This document shows, one piece after another, positions 1-8,433 of a stretch of 64,000 bases of DNA (the first letter of the stretch is position 1; each line of letters begins with the position of its first letter). The stretch comes from Pseudomonas fluorescens (lineage in GTDB: Bacteria; Pseudomonadota; Gammaproteobacteria; Pseudomonadales; Pseudomonadaceae). The translations under genes were made by a program, and so were the position numbers. The stretch spans positions 2,141,501 through 2,205,500 of the forward strand of contig NZ_LR134318.1 of NCBI RefSeq assembly GCF_900636825.1, in the 5' to 3' direction. Below the pieces are notes generated by a model that was not told where the DNA came from, searched no databases, and saw nothing but the letters and a program-made list of their open reading frames with translations.

Positions 1-1
1 C

Positions 2-289
<288 letters not shown>

Positions 290-315
290 TCGTAACGAAT
301 TCTTAGGAGAGCAGG

Positions 316-2694
316 ATGAAATTCAGTGAACAATGGCTGCGTGGCTGGGTTAGCCCGCAGGTAGACCGCGACGAGCTGGTTGCTCGTCTGTCGATGGCCG
401 GCCTTGAGGTCGATAGCGTTACGCCGGCCGCCGGTGTATTCAATGGCGTCGTGGTCGGCGAGGTGCTGAGCACCGAGCAACACCCGGATGCCGACAAGCT
501 GCGCGTGTGCCAGGTCAGCAATGGTGCGGAAACGTTCCAGGTCGTGTGCGGAGCGCCAAACGTGCGTCCGGGCCTGAAGATTCCATTCGCCATGATCGGT
601 GCCGAACTGCCGGGCGATTTCAAGATCAAGAAGGCCAAGCTGCGTGGCGTTGAGTCCAACGGCATGTTGTGCTCGCAGGCTGAGCTGCAGGTTGGCGAAG
701 GCAATGACGGCCTGATGGAGCTGCCGGCCGATGCGCCAGTGGGCGAAGATTTCCGAGTGTACCTGGATCTCGAAGACGCCAGCATCGAGGTCGATCTGAC
801 CCCGAACCGTGGCGACTGCCTGTCGCTGGCCGGTCTGGCCCGTGAAGTTGGCGCGTTGTATGACGCCCCGGTGACTCGTCCGGTCGTAAATGTCGTCCCG
901 GCCGCACACGATGAAGTGCGTCCGGTGGAGGTGCTTGCACCGGCCGCATGCCCGCGTTACCTGGGTCGGGTTATCCGTAACGTAGACTTGTCCAAGCCAA
1001 CCCCATTGTGGATGGTTGAGCGTCTGCGTCGCGCCGACGTACGCAGCATTGACGCTGCGGTCGATATCACCAACTACGTGATGCTCGAGCTGGGTCAGCC
1101 GCTGCATGCGTTCGACCTCGCCGAAATCAATGGCGGCATCCGCGTGCGCATGGCGGAAGAGGGCGAAAAGCTGGTTTTGCTCGACGGTCAGGAAGTCAGT
1201 CTGCGTAGCGACACGCTGGTCATCGCCGACCACACTCGCGCCTTGGCAATTGCCGGTGTGATGGGTGGCGAACACAGCGGCGTTTCCGCGACGACTCGCG
1301 ACGTGTTTCTGGAGTCTGCGTTTTTCGATCAGATCGCCGTGGCGGGCAAGGCTCGTTCCTATGGCCTGCACACTGACGCATCGCACCGCTACGAGCGCGG
1401 CGTCGACTGGCAACTCGCCCGTGAAGCCATGGAGCGCGCCACTGGCTTGCTGCTGGAAATCACCGGCGGTGAAGCCGGGCCGATCATCGAAACCGTCAGC
1501 GAGCAACATCTGCCGTCGATCGCGCCGATCACGCTGCGTTCCCAGCGCATCACCCAGATGCTCGGTATGGAAATGGATTCGGCACAGGTCGAGCGTCTGC
1601 TCAGTGGCCTGGGTCTGAAGATTTCTGCCGACGGGGCAGGGCAGTGGCGCGTGGAAGTGCCAAGCCATCGCTTCGATATCAGTCTGGAAGTCGACTTGAT
1701 CGAAGAGCTGGCTCGCTTGTACGGCTACAACCGTTTGCCGGTTCGTTACCCGCAAGCCCGCCTGGCACCACAAGCCAAGGCTGAAGCGCGTAGCGATTTG
1801 CCTGAGCTGCGTCGCTTGCTGGTGGCGCGTGGTTATCAGGAAGCGATCACTTACAGCTTCATCGATCCGCGTCAGTTCGAGTTGTTCAGCCCGGGCGTCG
1901 AGCCGCTGTTGCTGGCCAATCCGATCTCCAACGACATGGCAGCCATGCGCTCGTCGCTGTGGCCGGGTCTGGTTAAAGCACTGCAGCACAACCTTAATCG
2001 TCAGCAAGATCGCGTGCGTCTGTTCGAAAGTGGTCTGCGCTTCGTCGGTCAACTTGAAGGCTTGAAGCAAGAGCCGATGCTGTCCGGTGTGGTCTGCGGC
2101 AGCCGTCTGCCGGAAGGTTGGGCGCAAGGCCGCGACACCGTTGACTTCTTCGACGTCAAAGCCGATGTGGAAGCAGTTCTGGGCTTCGCGGGGGCGTTGG
2201 ATTCGTTCAGTTTCGCCCCGGGCAAACACCCGGCGTTGCACCCTGGCCAAACCGCGCGCATTGAGCGCGAATGCCGCGAAGTCGGTTTCATCGGCGCCAT
2301 TCACCCGGAATTGTCGAAGGCGCTGGGTCTGGATCGTCCTGTGTTCGTTTTCGAGCTGGTTCTGGCCGAAGTCGCACTCGGTAAAATGCCGAAATTCCAC
2401 GAGTTGTCGCGCTTTCCTGAAGTGCGTCGTGACCTTGCATTGATCGCGCACAAAGACGTCGCGGCCTCGGCCGTGCTGGACGTAATCCGTGAAAATGCAG
2501 GCGAATGGCTCACAGATCTCAGGCTGTTTGACGTATATCAGGGTAAAGGCATTGATCCTGATAGAAAAAGCCTCGCAGTTGGCTTGACCTGGCAGCATCC
2601 ATCGCGCACTCTTAATGACGATGAGGTGAATTCGACGACGCAAAATATCCTCACCTCGCTCGAACAAAGGTTGAACGCCACGTTAAGGAAGTGA
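316..2694 (+). CDS. pheT: Phenylalanine--tRNA ligase beta subunit
   Basis: A 792-residue protein, the normal length for PheT. It starts MKFSEQWLRGWV, has an N-terminal tRNA-binding (EMAP/OB-like) domain at about residues 40-150 (EQHPDADKLRVCQV, GVESNGMLCS), then the B3/B4 editing domain, the B5 domain (SHRFDISLEVDLIEELARLYGY near residue 460) and a C-terminal anticodon-binding ferredoxin-like domain (FPEVRRDLALI). The ATG is preceded by an AGGAGAG ribosome binding site. It forms the heterotetramer with PheS and hydrolyses Tyr-tRNA-Phe mischarges. ihfA begins 4 bp after its stop, so the two are co-transcribed. Confidence 0.97.
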   Translation: MKFSEQWLRGWVSPQVDRDELVARLSMAGLEVDSVTPAAGVFNGVVVGEVLSTEQHPDADKLRVCQVSNGAETFQVVCGAPNVRPGLKIPFAMIGAELPGDFKIKKAKLRGVESNGMLCSQAELQVGEGNDGLMELPADAPVGEDFRVYLDLEDASIEVDLTPNRGDCLSLAGLAREVGALYDAPVTRPVVNVVPAAHDEVRPVEVLAPAACPRYLGRVIRNVDLSKPTPLWMVERLRRADVRSIDAAVDITNYVMLELGQPLHAFDLAEINGGIRVRMAEEGEKLVLLDGQEVSLRSDTLVIADHTRALAIAGVMGGEHSGVSATTRDVFLESAFFDQIAVAGKARSYGLHTDASHRYERGVDWQLAREAMERATGLLLEITGGEAGPIIETVSEQHLPSIAPITLRSQRITQMLGMEMDSAQVERLLSGLGLKISADGAGQWRVEVPSHRFDISLEVDLIEELARLYGYNRLPVRYPQARLAPQAKAEARSDLPELRRLLVARGYQEAITYSFIDPRQFELFSPGVEPLLLANPISNDMAAMRSSLWPGLVKALQHNLNRQQDRVRLFESGLRFVGQLEGLKQEPMLSGVVCGSRLPEGWAQGRDTVDFFDVKADVEAVLGFAGALDSFSFAPGKHPALHPGQTARIERECREVGFIGAIHPELSKALGLDRPVFVFELVLAEVALGKMPKFHELSRFPEVRRDLALIAHKDVAASAVLDVIRENAGEWLTDLRLFDVYQGKGIDPDRKSLAVGLTWQHPSRTLNDDEVNSTTQNILTSLEQRLNATLRK

Positions 2695-2697
2695 CGT

Positions 2698-3000
2698 ATG
2701 GGGGCTTTGACGAAAGCTGAGATGGCGGAACGTCTGTATGAAGAGCTGGGCCTGAACAAGCGGGAAGCCAAGGAATTGGTCGAACTGTTTTTCGAGGAAA
2801 TCAGGCACGCTCTTGAAGACAACGAGCAGGTCAAATTGTCGGGTTTCGGCAATTTCGACCTTCGGGACAAACGCCAGCGGCCTGGCCGCAACCCGAAAAC
2901 GGGGGAAGAAATCCCGATCACGGCTCGCCGTGTGGTCACCTTTCGTCCAGGGCAGAAGTTGAAGGCCCGAGTTGAGGCTTATGCTGGAACCAAGTCATAA
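2698..3000 (+). CDS. ihfA: Integration host factor subunit alpha
   Basis: A 100-residue HU/IHF-family DNA-bending protein beginning [20 protein letters not shown], with the conserved beta-arm residues [12 protein letters not shown] and terminal FRPGQKLK. It pairs with IhfB and bends DNA sharply. IHF is also the usual architectural partner of sigma-54 promoters such as those proposed later in this window. The pheS-pheT-ihfA-merR order is the standard gammaproteobacterial arrangement. Its 3' end overlaps the next gene by 20 bp. Confidence 0.97.
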   Translation: MGALTKAEMAERLYEELGLNKREAKELVELFFEEIRHALEDNEQVKLSGFGNFDLRDKRQRPGRNPKTGEEIPITARRVVTFRPGQKLKARVEAYAGTKS

Positions 3001-3337
3001 CGACGAACTACCCGTCATCCCGGGCAAACGCTACTTCACCATTGGTGAAGTCAGCGAGCTGTGTGCCGTAAAGCCACACGTGCTGCGCTATTGGGAGCAG
3101 GAGTTTCCTCAACTCAACCCCGTCAAACGCCGCGGAAACCGCCGGTATTATCAGCGCCAGGACGTGCTGATGATCCGGCAGATTCGCGCGCTCCTTTATG
3201 ATCAAGGCTTCACCATCGGCGGCGCACGCCTGCGCCTGTCCGGCGACGAAGCCAAAGATGACACCACTCAATACAAGCAGATGATCCGGCAGATGATTGC
3301 TGAATTGGAAGATGTGCTGGTGGTTCTCAAGAAATAA
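2981..3337 (+). CDS. MerR family transcriptional regulator
   Basis: A 118-residue protein with an N-terminal MerR winged helix ([20 protein letters not shown], then [21 protein letters not shown]) and a short C-terminal helix ([18 protein letters not shown]) for dimerisation. There is no visible metal-binding or ligand domain. This compact MerR protein is conserved downstream of ihfA in pseudomonads and its target is not known to me. The ATG at 2981 lies inside ihfA; an in-frame TTG three codons upstream is possible but less likely. It is probably translated by coupling to ihfA. Confidence 0.9.
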   Translation: MLEPSHNDELPVIPGKRYFTIGEVSELCAVKPHVLRYWEQEFPQLNPVKRRGNRRYYQRQDVLMIRQIRALLYDQGFTIGGARLRLSGDEAKDDTTQYKQMIRQMIAELEDVLVVLKK

Positions 3338-3426
3338 AAAGCTGCGTTTGAATACTTCCAGTTTTCAAAAGCTTGCGATATATTCTTGAGCGCTCTTCGA
3401 GGTGAAGGGCGATCCGCAACACCAGT

Positions 3427-3503
3427 CGGGGCGTAGCGCAGTCCGGTAGCGCACTAGCATGGGGTGCTAGGGGTCGAGTGTTCGAATCACTCCGTCCCGA
3501 CCA
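3427..3503 (+). tRNA. tRNA-Pro (anticodon GGG)
   Basis: A 77-nt cloverleaf. The acceptor stem is CGGGGCG with CGTCCCG, the anticodon arm is CTAGC-ATGGGGT-GCTAG with anticodon GGG, the T-arm has TTCGAAT, and the gene encodes its own ACCA end. It reads CCC/CCU proline codons. Its 3' part is the target of the integrated element that follows: the last 47 bases plus one more recur at 6662-6709. Confidence 0.96.
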
Positions 3504-3504
3504 T
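3457..3504 (+). repeat. attL: 48-bp direct repeat in tRNA-Pro 3' end
   Basis: The 48 bases from the anticodon stem through the CCA end and one extra T recur at 6662-6709 with one mismatch (G/A just after the anticodon stem). A duplicated tRNA 3' end flanking an integrase gene is the standard signature of tyrosine-integrase insertion that regenerates the tRNA. The left copy is part of the complete tRNA. Confidence 0.93.
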
Positions 3505-3530
3505 TATTTCTGATTTAAATCAGACACTTA

Positions 3531-3556
3531 AGCCGATCAGATGGATCGGCTTTTTT
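3531..3556 (+). terminator. Rho-independent terminator after tRNA-Pro
   Basis: An 8-bp perfect stem AGCCGATC / GATCGGCT with a 5-nt loop is followed by a T run. It lies 28 bp past the tRNA. It sits on the element side of attL, so it was probably supplied by the inserted element; the ancestral terminator would be the one at 6725-6753. Confidence 0.88.
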
Positions 3557-3581
3557 GTGCCTGCGCAAAACTTGCGCGAAA

Positions 3582-4297
3582 CTACCCGGTGATTTCGCTG
3601 ATATTCAAATCAAGAATTGCCTCTGCCCAGATGATTTCGGCATGGTCTTTCTGGTAGGTCTTCGTCATGGTCTCGCTTGCATGGCCGGCGCTGCGCCGTA
3701 ATGGGCGCGAGGTCGATTGTGTTCTGCAGCCAGAACGGTGACTTCTCCCGGATGGCCTTCGACGATATGTCGCTTGCGTTGCTTCTTCTCGATGCGATTA
3801 ATAGTGCTGGCGGCCCGGTTGTTCGGGCAGCGGCCTTTGGCCGCTGCGTGGTTGAAAATGTCGATCAGCAGCGCGCGGCACTGGTTCGCAGCGCGCGGCG
3901 TTAAGGCGTCCAGCATCTCCGCGATCATGCGTATCGTGATCTGGTCGACCGCTTTGCCTTCGAACTGTTTCCGGAAACGGCGGAAGTGCACGGCGTATAA
4001 GCCCAATGTTCCTTTCGCCAGCTCCCGTGGCGGCAGCACCTCGCGCTCGTATATGTCCAGGAACCCGGCAAATGATTCCGATGTGCTGCCCATCACGGCG
4101 CCGGCCAGGTCAGCGCCGCGCATGAACTCCAAATTCAACTGCTTCGCGGCATCGATCGCTTTGATCCGGTCGGCGCCGAACTGGAACCACTTAGCGTCGG
4201 TGGGCCGGCGGCAGCTATAGGCCGAGCGCCGCGAATCGAAGTACAGGTTCTGCGGTAGGCTCTTGTTCGCCTTGTTGCGCGGCCGTGGGACCATCAT
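3582..4297 (-). pseudogene. Tyrosine recombinase (phage integrase), internally deleted and frameshifted
   Basis: The first about 170 codons are open: an N-terminal arm-type DNA-binding region (MVPRPRNKANKSLPQNLYFD) and a SAM-like core-binding domain (ESFAGFLDIYERE ... NQCRALLIDIFNHAAAKG). After KKQRKRHIVEG the frame shifts. In the next frame the start of the catalytic domain is readable as IREKSPFWLQNTIDLAPITAQRR, including the first catalytic Arg. The sequence then jumps in a third frame to GHASETMTKTYQKDH, which holds the C-terminal nucleophilic Tyr, ending ISEITG. The middle of the catalytic domain with the H-x-x-R box is gone. The gene once catalysed integration at tRNA-Pro and is now certainly inactive. 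The start ATG overlaps the stop of the excisionase remnant. Confidence 0.88.
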
Positions 4298-4505
4298 GCA
4301 GCTCCTTTCAATACCATCGCGATCAGGTCATTGCCGTCCGACCGGCCGAACGCTGTCCAATCAACGTACCAGAGTTTGCCGATTTGCTCGCCGGGCACCT
4401 AGCCGTTTCGGATGTAGTGGCGGATTGCTTGGGGGCACGGAGGCGTGTCGCTCTCGCCCAGCGCCGGCACTGGAACTCACTGATCTTGAGCAGCTCTTTT
4501 CTCAT
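4294..4505 (-). pseudogene. Excisionase-like protein, frameshift plus stop
   Basis: Reading from 4505 leftward the first frame gives MRKELLKISEFQCRRW. A +1 shift then gives GESDTPPCPQAIRHYIRNG, an in-frame TAG, and VPGEQIGKLWYVDWTAFG running to a TGA that overlaps the integrase start. The pattern KISEF ... P-C-x(3)-IRxYIRNG-x-VPGxxIGxxWYVD is that of small winged-helix Xis/AlpA-like directionality factors of Pseudomonas phages. Two lesions make it a pseudogene. Its place directly upstream of int supports the call. Confidence 0.78.
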
Positions 4506-4589
4506 TGTGATGCTTCACGCCACGCGTGGCGGTAGAAGGTAGTTATTCGGTTTTAGTAGGGAACCACTCGGTGTCGTATTCGAGCTGCG

Positions 4590-5003
4590 TCACCAGTCAG
4601 GAGTTAGGCAAGGAAGCTGTCGCTCGTAGGTGAGGTAGCCGTATAGCTTTTCAATCCAGTCGGGGACCTCTTCCATGAATTTCGACTTGTAGATCGTAGT
4701 AGGTGGTCGACGGCCTTCTCGAACTCCTAAATAGTTTCGCTGATCCTCGACTTGAGCAAACCTGCGTTTTTCAGTCAGCAATTTTGACTCTAAGGACATG
4801 AGCCTCTCTCAGAGAGTTCCGCTCCTGCGTGAGCCGATCGTTGTCTCCTACCAAGCCCTAAATATTTTTCAGCGCCCGCTTCAACTGAAGTGTGAGCGCT
4901 TCGAATTCGTTCTCGTACATTCGGAGTTGATGCCGGCAGGTTTCGATCGGCGCCAGAGGAACTGGGGGGCGACCAATAGTGCAGGGGGCGGCGGCGATAC
5001 ATC
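4590..5003 (-). pseudogene. Degraded coding remnant, coiled-coil-like fragments
   Basis: Protein-like fragments appear in alternating minus-strand frames. MYENEFEALTLQLKRALKN, then a stop, then NDRLTQERNSLREAH in one frame joins, after a frame change, to SLESKLLTEKRRFAQVEDQ, NYLGVREGRRPP and YKSKFMEEVPDWIEKLYGYL. The heptad-rich segments suggest one former gene of phage or plasmid origin broken by indels. I do not recognise the family. The 300 bases between the excisionase remnant and here hold nothing else I can support. Confidence 0.4.
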
Positions 5004-5004
5004 C

Positions 5005-5336
5005 ATGGGAAGTCTTGTGATCGCGCCCGGAAGGGGGGGGCGGATCGGTCTTCGGGGTGACGGTATTGGATGGACCTATATTGACGGCGTTCTTACTGCG
5101 CCTTCTCCTACGCAGTTGACTCCTGAAGAATAGTCAGGAGGAATCAAGGCGAGTTGGATCATCGGCAGGCCTCTGCTGCTCAATCAATGGCACCAGCTCT
5201 GCTATCTCTCCAGTTAGGAGACGCTTCCTATGAGGAGGTCGCTACTGCAAAGTCTGGGCAAGCTTACTATCGAGCCCTAACCGCTTCCGTCGTTTCCGTG
5301 GAAAACCCAGACTGGCCCGATCCCCCTTCGGTGTAA
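5005..5336 (+). pseudogene. Tail fibre assembly protein C-terminal fragment, frameshifted
   Basis: The first frame gives IGWTYIDGVLTAPSP then TQLTPEE. A frame change at about 5130 continues with IVRRNQGELDHRQASAAQSM, PALLSLQLGDASYEEV and QAYYRALT, ending NPDWPDPPSV. The order ...DGxLxxPxP, LTPEE, (A)MAPLxxxxxLGDAsxEE, WxxYRxAL, PDWPxPP is that of phage tail fibre assembly chaperones (Tfa/DUF4376-like) in Pseudomonas prophages. The N-terminal portion is missing. It lies just before an acyltransferase, the usual location of O-antigen-modifying cargo in tailed phages. Confidence 0.65.
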
Positions 5337-5455
5337 AACAATGTCCTTTTATGCCGCCCTACACGGCTTTTTTTTCACGGTGAGGGTGTTCTTGGTTGAG
5401 CAAAACGATAAACTCCGCACCTTCCGAACGTCGGGGCGCATGGAGTTGTATCGCA

Positions 5456-6532
5456 ATGAAAAGAATTGAAGGCAGAATTGTCTTTCTGGACTATATGCGA
5501 ATATTTGCGTTTATAAGCGTGTTAATAGGGCATAAGTTTTATATTGAATTGCTTGAGTCTACCGTAAATCCCAATATTCATTCGACATTGAAGGTATTCA
5601 TCTCGCTTCTATTGCCGGTTACAGCTGCCGGAGGGGCAGGGGTTGTTGTTTTTTTTCTTACATCTGGTTATATCATAACGCATGTATTATCTGCTGAAAG
5701 GCCGGTCGAATTTCTAATTAAAAGAGTGTTCAGAATTTATCCGCTGTATGCTTTTGCGGTAATTATGCAGGTACTGTTGGAGTCATATGTTCAAGGTATT
5801 TCAATGCCAAGCCTTGGGGTGCTAATTCCAAGGTTGTTGCTAATTGGAGACTTTTTAGGAACACCTATGGGGCTGGGGGGCGTCGAGTGGACGCTTCGCA
5901 TTGAGGTCGTTTTCTATTTATTCATGGCTTTGCTGTCGTGGATAGGGTGTTTATCTGTCCCAAAAGTAATGCCATTAATTTATGTTTTGACAACCTTGAG
6001 TCTTTACCTGGCTCAGCCGTTCCCCAGCGCACCCGGTTTGTCATTGGGTTATTTTACGTTATACGCCCCTTTCCTTTTCATCGGTTCGTTGATCTATCTA
6101 GCTCATGTGAAACTCATAAGTGCTGCATTGTCTTGGTTCGCTGGGGCATTGATAGTGCTCGTGTTTCTTCTGGAAGTTCCGGTTATCCAGCCAAACTGGA
6201 AGGATCAGAACTTTGCAGTGTTGGCAATTGCAATCTTCATGATGGCGTATTCTTATATGGATAGGTTGGCTGATGGTGCTCTAATCCGGCTTTTATCGAA
6301 CCTTACGTATTCAGTATATTTGTTTCATAACTGGATTTGGGGTTATGTCGGCATATTAGTTGACAAGGTAGGGGTACTTTCTATTCCACGAAGTTTTCAG
6401 ATTCTTGTAGTGTTGTTCGTGTTGTGTTATTTGGCCCATCGTACTATTGAACGGTACGGCTTGCATGTTGGGAAAAAGGCTCTAGCGATTTACAATGAAA
6501 AAAACGCTCTCAGGATTATTGCTAGGCAATGA
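5456..6532 (+). CDS. Acyltransferase 3 family membrane protein
   Basis: A 358-residue polytopic inner-membrane protein of the acyltransferase-3/OafA type. The N-terminus RIVFLDYMRIFAFISVLIGH has the family's helix 1 with its conserved Arg/Asp and His, about ten hydrophobic segments follow, and the end is basic. Such enzymes transfer acyl groups, usually acetyl, to surface sugars such as O-antigen. The ATG at 5456 has a GGAG box 10 bp upstream; a TTG 20 codons earlier is less likely. Codon use is strikingly AT-rich compared with the chromosome, indicating transfer. It is the only intact gene of the tRNA-Pro remnant and may alter the lipopolysaccharide as phage conversion genes do. Confidence 0.85.
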   Translation: MKRIEGRIVFLDYMRIFAFISVLIGHKFYIELLESTVNPNIHSTLKVFISLLLPVTAAGGAGVVVFFLTSGYIITHVLSAERPVEFLIKRVFRIYPLYAFAVIMQVLLESYVQGISMPSLGVLIPRLLLIGDFLGTPMGLGGVEWTLRIEVVFYLFMALLSWIGCLSVPKVMPLIYVLTTLSLYLAQPFPSAPGLSLGYFTLYAPFLFIGSLIYLAHVKLISAALSWFAGALIVLVFLLEVPVIQPNWKDQNFAVLAIAIFMMAYSYMDRLADGALIRLLSNLTYSVYLFHNWIWGYVGILVDKVGVLSIPRSFQILVVLFVLCYLAHRTIERYGLHVGKKALAIYNEKNALRIIARQ

Positions 6533-6661
6533 GGGCTCCATCATAAAAATCCCTTAATAAAAGATGCCCGACTCTACCGACATAAGCTTCTTTCTTGCTA
6601 TTCGATTGCAGCAAGCGCCAGAGCAATCAACCGTATGCCAAAGTTTGCTAGGTTACTGCGT

Positions 6662-6709
6662 GCATGGGGTGCTAAGGGTCGAGTGTTCGAATCACTCCGT
6701 CCCGACCAT
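6662..6709 (+). repeat. attR: 48-bp direct repeat of tRNA-Pro 3' end
   Basis: A copy of the tRNA-Pro 3' segment 3457-3504 with one substitution, lacking the 5' half of the tRNA. It marks the right end of the integrated element and the original boundary of the host chromosome. Confidence 0.92.
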
Positions 6710-6724
6710 ACTATTCAATGACTT

Positions 6725-6753
6725 AGGCCAATGTTCGCAGCATTGGCCTTTTT
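6725..6753 (+). terminator. Rho-independent terminator, probably the ancestral tRNA-Pro terminator
   Basis: A 9-bp perfect stem AGGCCAATG / CATTGGCCT with a 7-nt loop and a T run starts 15 bp after attR. Before insertion it would have lain directly behind tRNA-Pro. Confidence 0.85.
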
Positions 6754-6954
6754 CATGCGCGTGACTTTTGCGCCTGCAAGCATCACGTCAGCGATTGCAA
6801 ATGCATGCTTTTCGAAGTCTTCAGCCGCCCAAGTCGACACGTCCGTTTGGCTGTTTGGCGATCCGTTTGTTCCGCCATGTATTCTATGACTGATACATCT
6901 ATGATTGATCCCCGTAACTCGGATGCACTCATCCGCTCCGCGGGTTGCCGTTGA

Positions 6955-7191
6955 GTGCGGAGGGGAGATGAATCGGCCGACGATCACGGTTGGAACAACC
7001 GCGACGAGATTCTTGCCAGCGACAGGTGCATTTGCACAGCATGCGGGCAATGGCCTGCACCAAGCCAAATTACAACGTGGTATCACGAAAAGCATGCCTG
7101 CTGCACTTTCTGCGGCCTTACCGGCGTCGTTGTTCGCTCCAAATCCGGATTGCCACTTGCGGCGTATCAAGACTGCCGTATTCCTGAGTAG
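6955..7191 (+). CDS. Small putative zinc-ribbon protein
   Basis: This frame (78 codons from GTG) encodes two closely spaced Cys pairs, CICTACG and, 17 residues later, CCTFCG, followed by GVVVRSKSGLPL. Two CxxC knuckles plus a C-terminal (S)SG-P motif resemble small zinc-ribbon proteins seen in bacterial and phage genomes, which motivates the call. No ATG is available. Overlapping frames are also open here, so the coding frame is uncertain. The flanking sequence 7192-7374 shows no convincing gene. Confidence 0.35.
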   Translation: MRRGDESADDHGWNNRDEILASDRCICTACGQWPAPSQITTWYHEKHACCTFCGLTGVVVRSKSGLPLAAYQDCRIPE

Positions 7192-7374
7192 CGGACAGGT
7201 CGAGTTCAGCCTGCCGGGCCGAGCGGCGGGTGCTGTGCGATATCGGCGTAAGCTTGGATCGCGACGTCGCGCCCGCGGAAATTTTTTGATCGGGCTTACG
7301 ACTACTTTGCCCGCCGTCCGGAACCGCCAGCCCTCGGCCGATGCCGAAAGAGCAACCACAATGAGGGCATGGCA

Positions 7375-7506
7375 ATGACCGAAGAAAAAACTGAAATCCC
7401 AGAGGAAGAAGTACCGGATCAATCGACACCTGCGCATTCCACAGAAGAGGAGCGCGAGCGCTTGAAGGACTTCAACAAGGACGGCATCCCGCCGGGCAGT
7501 TGCTGA
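7375..7506 (+). CDS. Very small acidic protein, function unknown
   Basis: A 43-codon ORF beginning MTEEKTEIPEEEVPDQ and ending DFNKDGIPPGSC, rich in Glu, Asp and Pro with no hydrophobic segment, so soluble and probably disordered. A GAGG box lies 8 bp before the ATG and a strong hairpin follows the stop, supporting real expression. It is below the length cutoff of most gene callers. It lies in a run of small acidic ORFs next to the tRNA-Pro insertion site. Confidence 0.5.
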   Translation: MTEEKTEIPEEEVPDQSTPAHSTEEERERLKDFNKDGIPPGSC

Positions 7507-7509
7507 TCG

Positions 7510-7525
7510 GCCCGCTCAGGCGGGC
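7510..7525 (+). terminator. GC-rich hairpin after the 43-codon ORF
   Basis: GCCCGC-TCAG-GCGGGC, a perfect 6-bp stem with a 4-nt loop, starts 3 bp after the stop codon. The downstream T tract is weak, so termination may be partial. Confidence 0.5.
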
Positions 7526-7729
7526 TATGCGGCTTCTTTCAGCCTTTTGATGATTCGCTGGCTTCGCCGATCACCATCCTGCGCATCTCGCGCATCAGCA
7601 TTCACACGCAAAGCCTCGTCATTGAACGGGGCTTTTTTCATGCCCGCTCGTCGAGCGAATCGCACTCCCGGATTCCGTCTCCTCTCTCAACTGTAAGCGC
7701 AGACCCTGCGCCACTGACGGGAGAGAGTG

Positions 7730-7945
7730 ATGATTGACGACAATAACGGCCCTGAAGCGCCATACCCTGGACCAAGCGAGCAAGCGCCTGACTCTGGCGA
7801 AGGCCATGATTCCGGTCTTGATCAGGCTGAGTCGGAGCCAAAGCAGGGCACTGACGAACGGCCGGAAGACTGGAATCCGCCGCCCGGTAACCCCGGCTCT
7901 GATCAGGACGCCCAGACGGGCCGCGATAACGGCGGAGCGAAGTAG
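7730..7945 (+). CDS. Small acidic Pro/Gly-rich protein, function unknown
   Basis: A 71-residue protein beginning MIDDNNGPEAPYPGPSEQAP, dominated by Asp, Glu, Gln, Gly and Pro, with no predicted helix of note and no signal peptide. A GGGAGAG ribosome binding site precedes the ATG (a GTG one codon earlier is possible). A clear terminator lies 25 bp downstream. Low-complexity acidic proteins of this kind are frequent in Pseudomonas accessory DNA; I cannot assign a role. Confidence 0.55.
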   Translation: MIDDNNGPEAPYPGPSEQAPDSGEGHDSGLDQAESEPKQGTDERPEDWNPPPGNPGSDQDAQTGRDNGGAK

Positions 7946-7969
7946 ACTCCATCCCAAGCGCGCTCACAT

Positions 7970-7993
7970 AACCCGACCGAGAGTCGGGTTTTC
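7970..7993 (+). terminator. Rho-independent terminator
   Basis: AACCCGA / TCGGGTT, a 7-bp stem with a 7-nt loop followed by TTTC, lies 25 bp after the 71-residue acidic protein gene. Confidence 0.75.
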
Positions 7994-8127
7994 ATTGCCT
8001 CGCAGAATGATCTAGCTAATTGAAGAGCGGCTGAACGGTATTTGGATGATGTCGACGAAAGAGGGGCAAGACAGCAAAAAGGAGCCGGCGGTGGACTTTC
8101 AGCCCAAACCGCCGGCAATGAGCATGG

Positions 8128-8262
8128 TTACTCTACGCTGCAGATCCAGCGATGGTTGTATCGGTAAGGAGCACGAATGAAGTGCACATCCGAAACCAGA
8201 TTCAAACCGCGCTCTTGAAGTGCCTCGGTCAGTTGTACGAGTGTCTCTGCTTGGATAGTCAT
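8128..8262 (-). CDS. Small hypothetical protein (44 residues)
   Basis: Reads MTIQAETLVQLTEALQERGL at the N-terminus and ends NHRWICSVE. An amphipathic helix is followed by a basic, aromatic tail. A GAGG sequence sits about 8 bp before the ATG on this strand. It is too short for most gene callers; the ribosome binding site and coherent composition argue it is real. Function is unknown. The stretch 8263-8433 upstream of it shows no gene. Confidence 0.45.
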   Translation of the reverse strand: MTIQAETLVQLTEALQERGLNLVSDVHFIRAPYRYNHRWICSVE

Positions 8263-8433
8263 TGCTGTCACCTCGTCAGATTTACTGCGTTCATAATTCT
8301 TGACCGAGGGGGCAGGGCGCTAATTCATTTTTTTTGCAGTCGCACCTTTTGACTATGCGCCGGATGAAGCGCGGCTGTCGTAACTGCTAAGGGCGTTAAA
8401 CAAGTTTCCCCGCAAGTGCAGGAAATCCATCAG

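Larger units (their letters stand above)
3505..6709. mobile_element. Decayed prophage remnant integrated at tRNA-Pro
   Basis: About 3.2 kb between the duplicated tRNA-Pro 3' ends. Contents are a broken integrase adjoining attL, a broken excisionase overlapping it, degraded coding fragments, a broken tail-fibre-assembly gene and an intact acyltransferase. The order int, xis, tail-end gene, surface-modifying acyltransferase fits a temperate phage or phage-derived island reduced by deletion, keeping one lysogenic-conversion type gene. Base composition in the acyltransferase is much more AT-rich than in the chromosome around it. Confidence 0.85.

Noticed and set aside
5341..5380. Possible terminator GCCG-CCCTACA-CGGC plus T run before the acyltransferase
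   Set aside because: Only a 4-bp stem; too weak to list as a feature, although the T run is striking.
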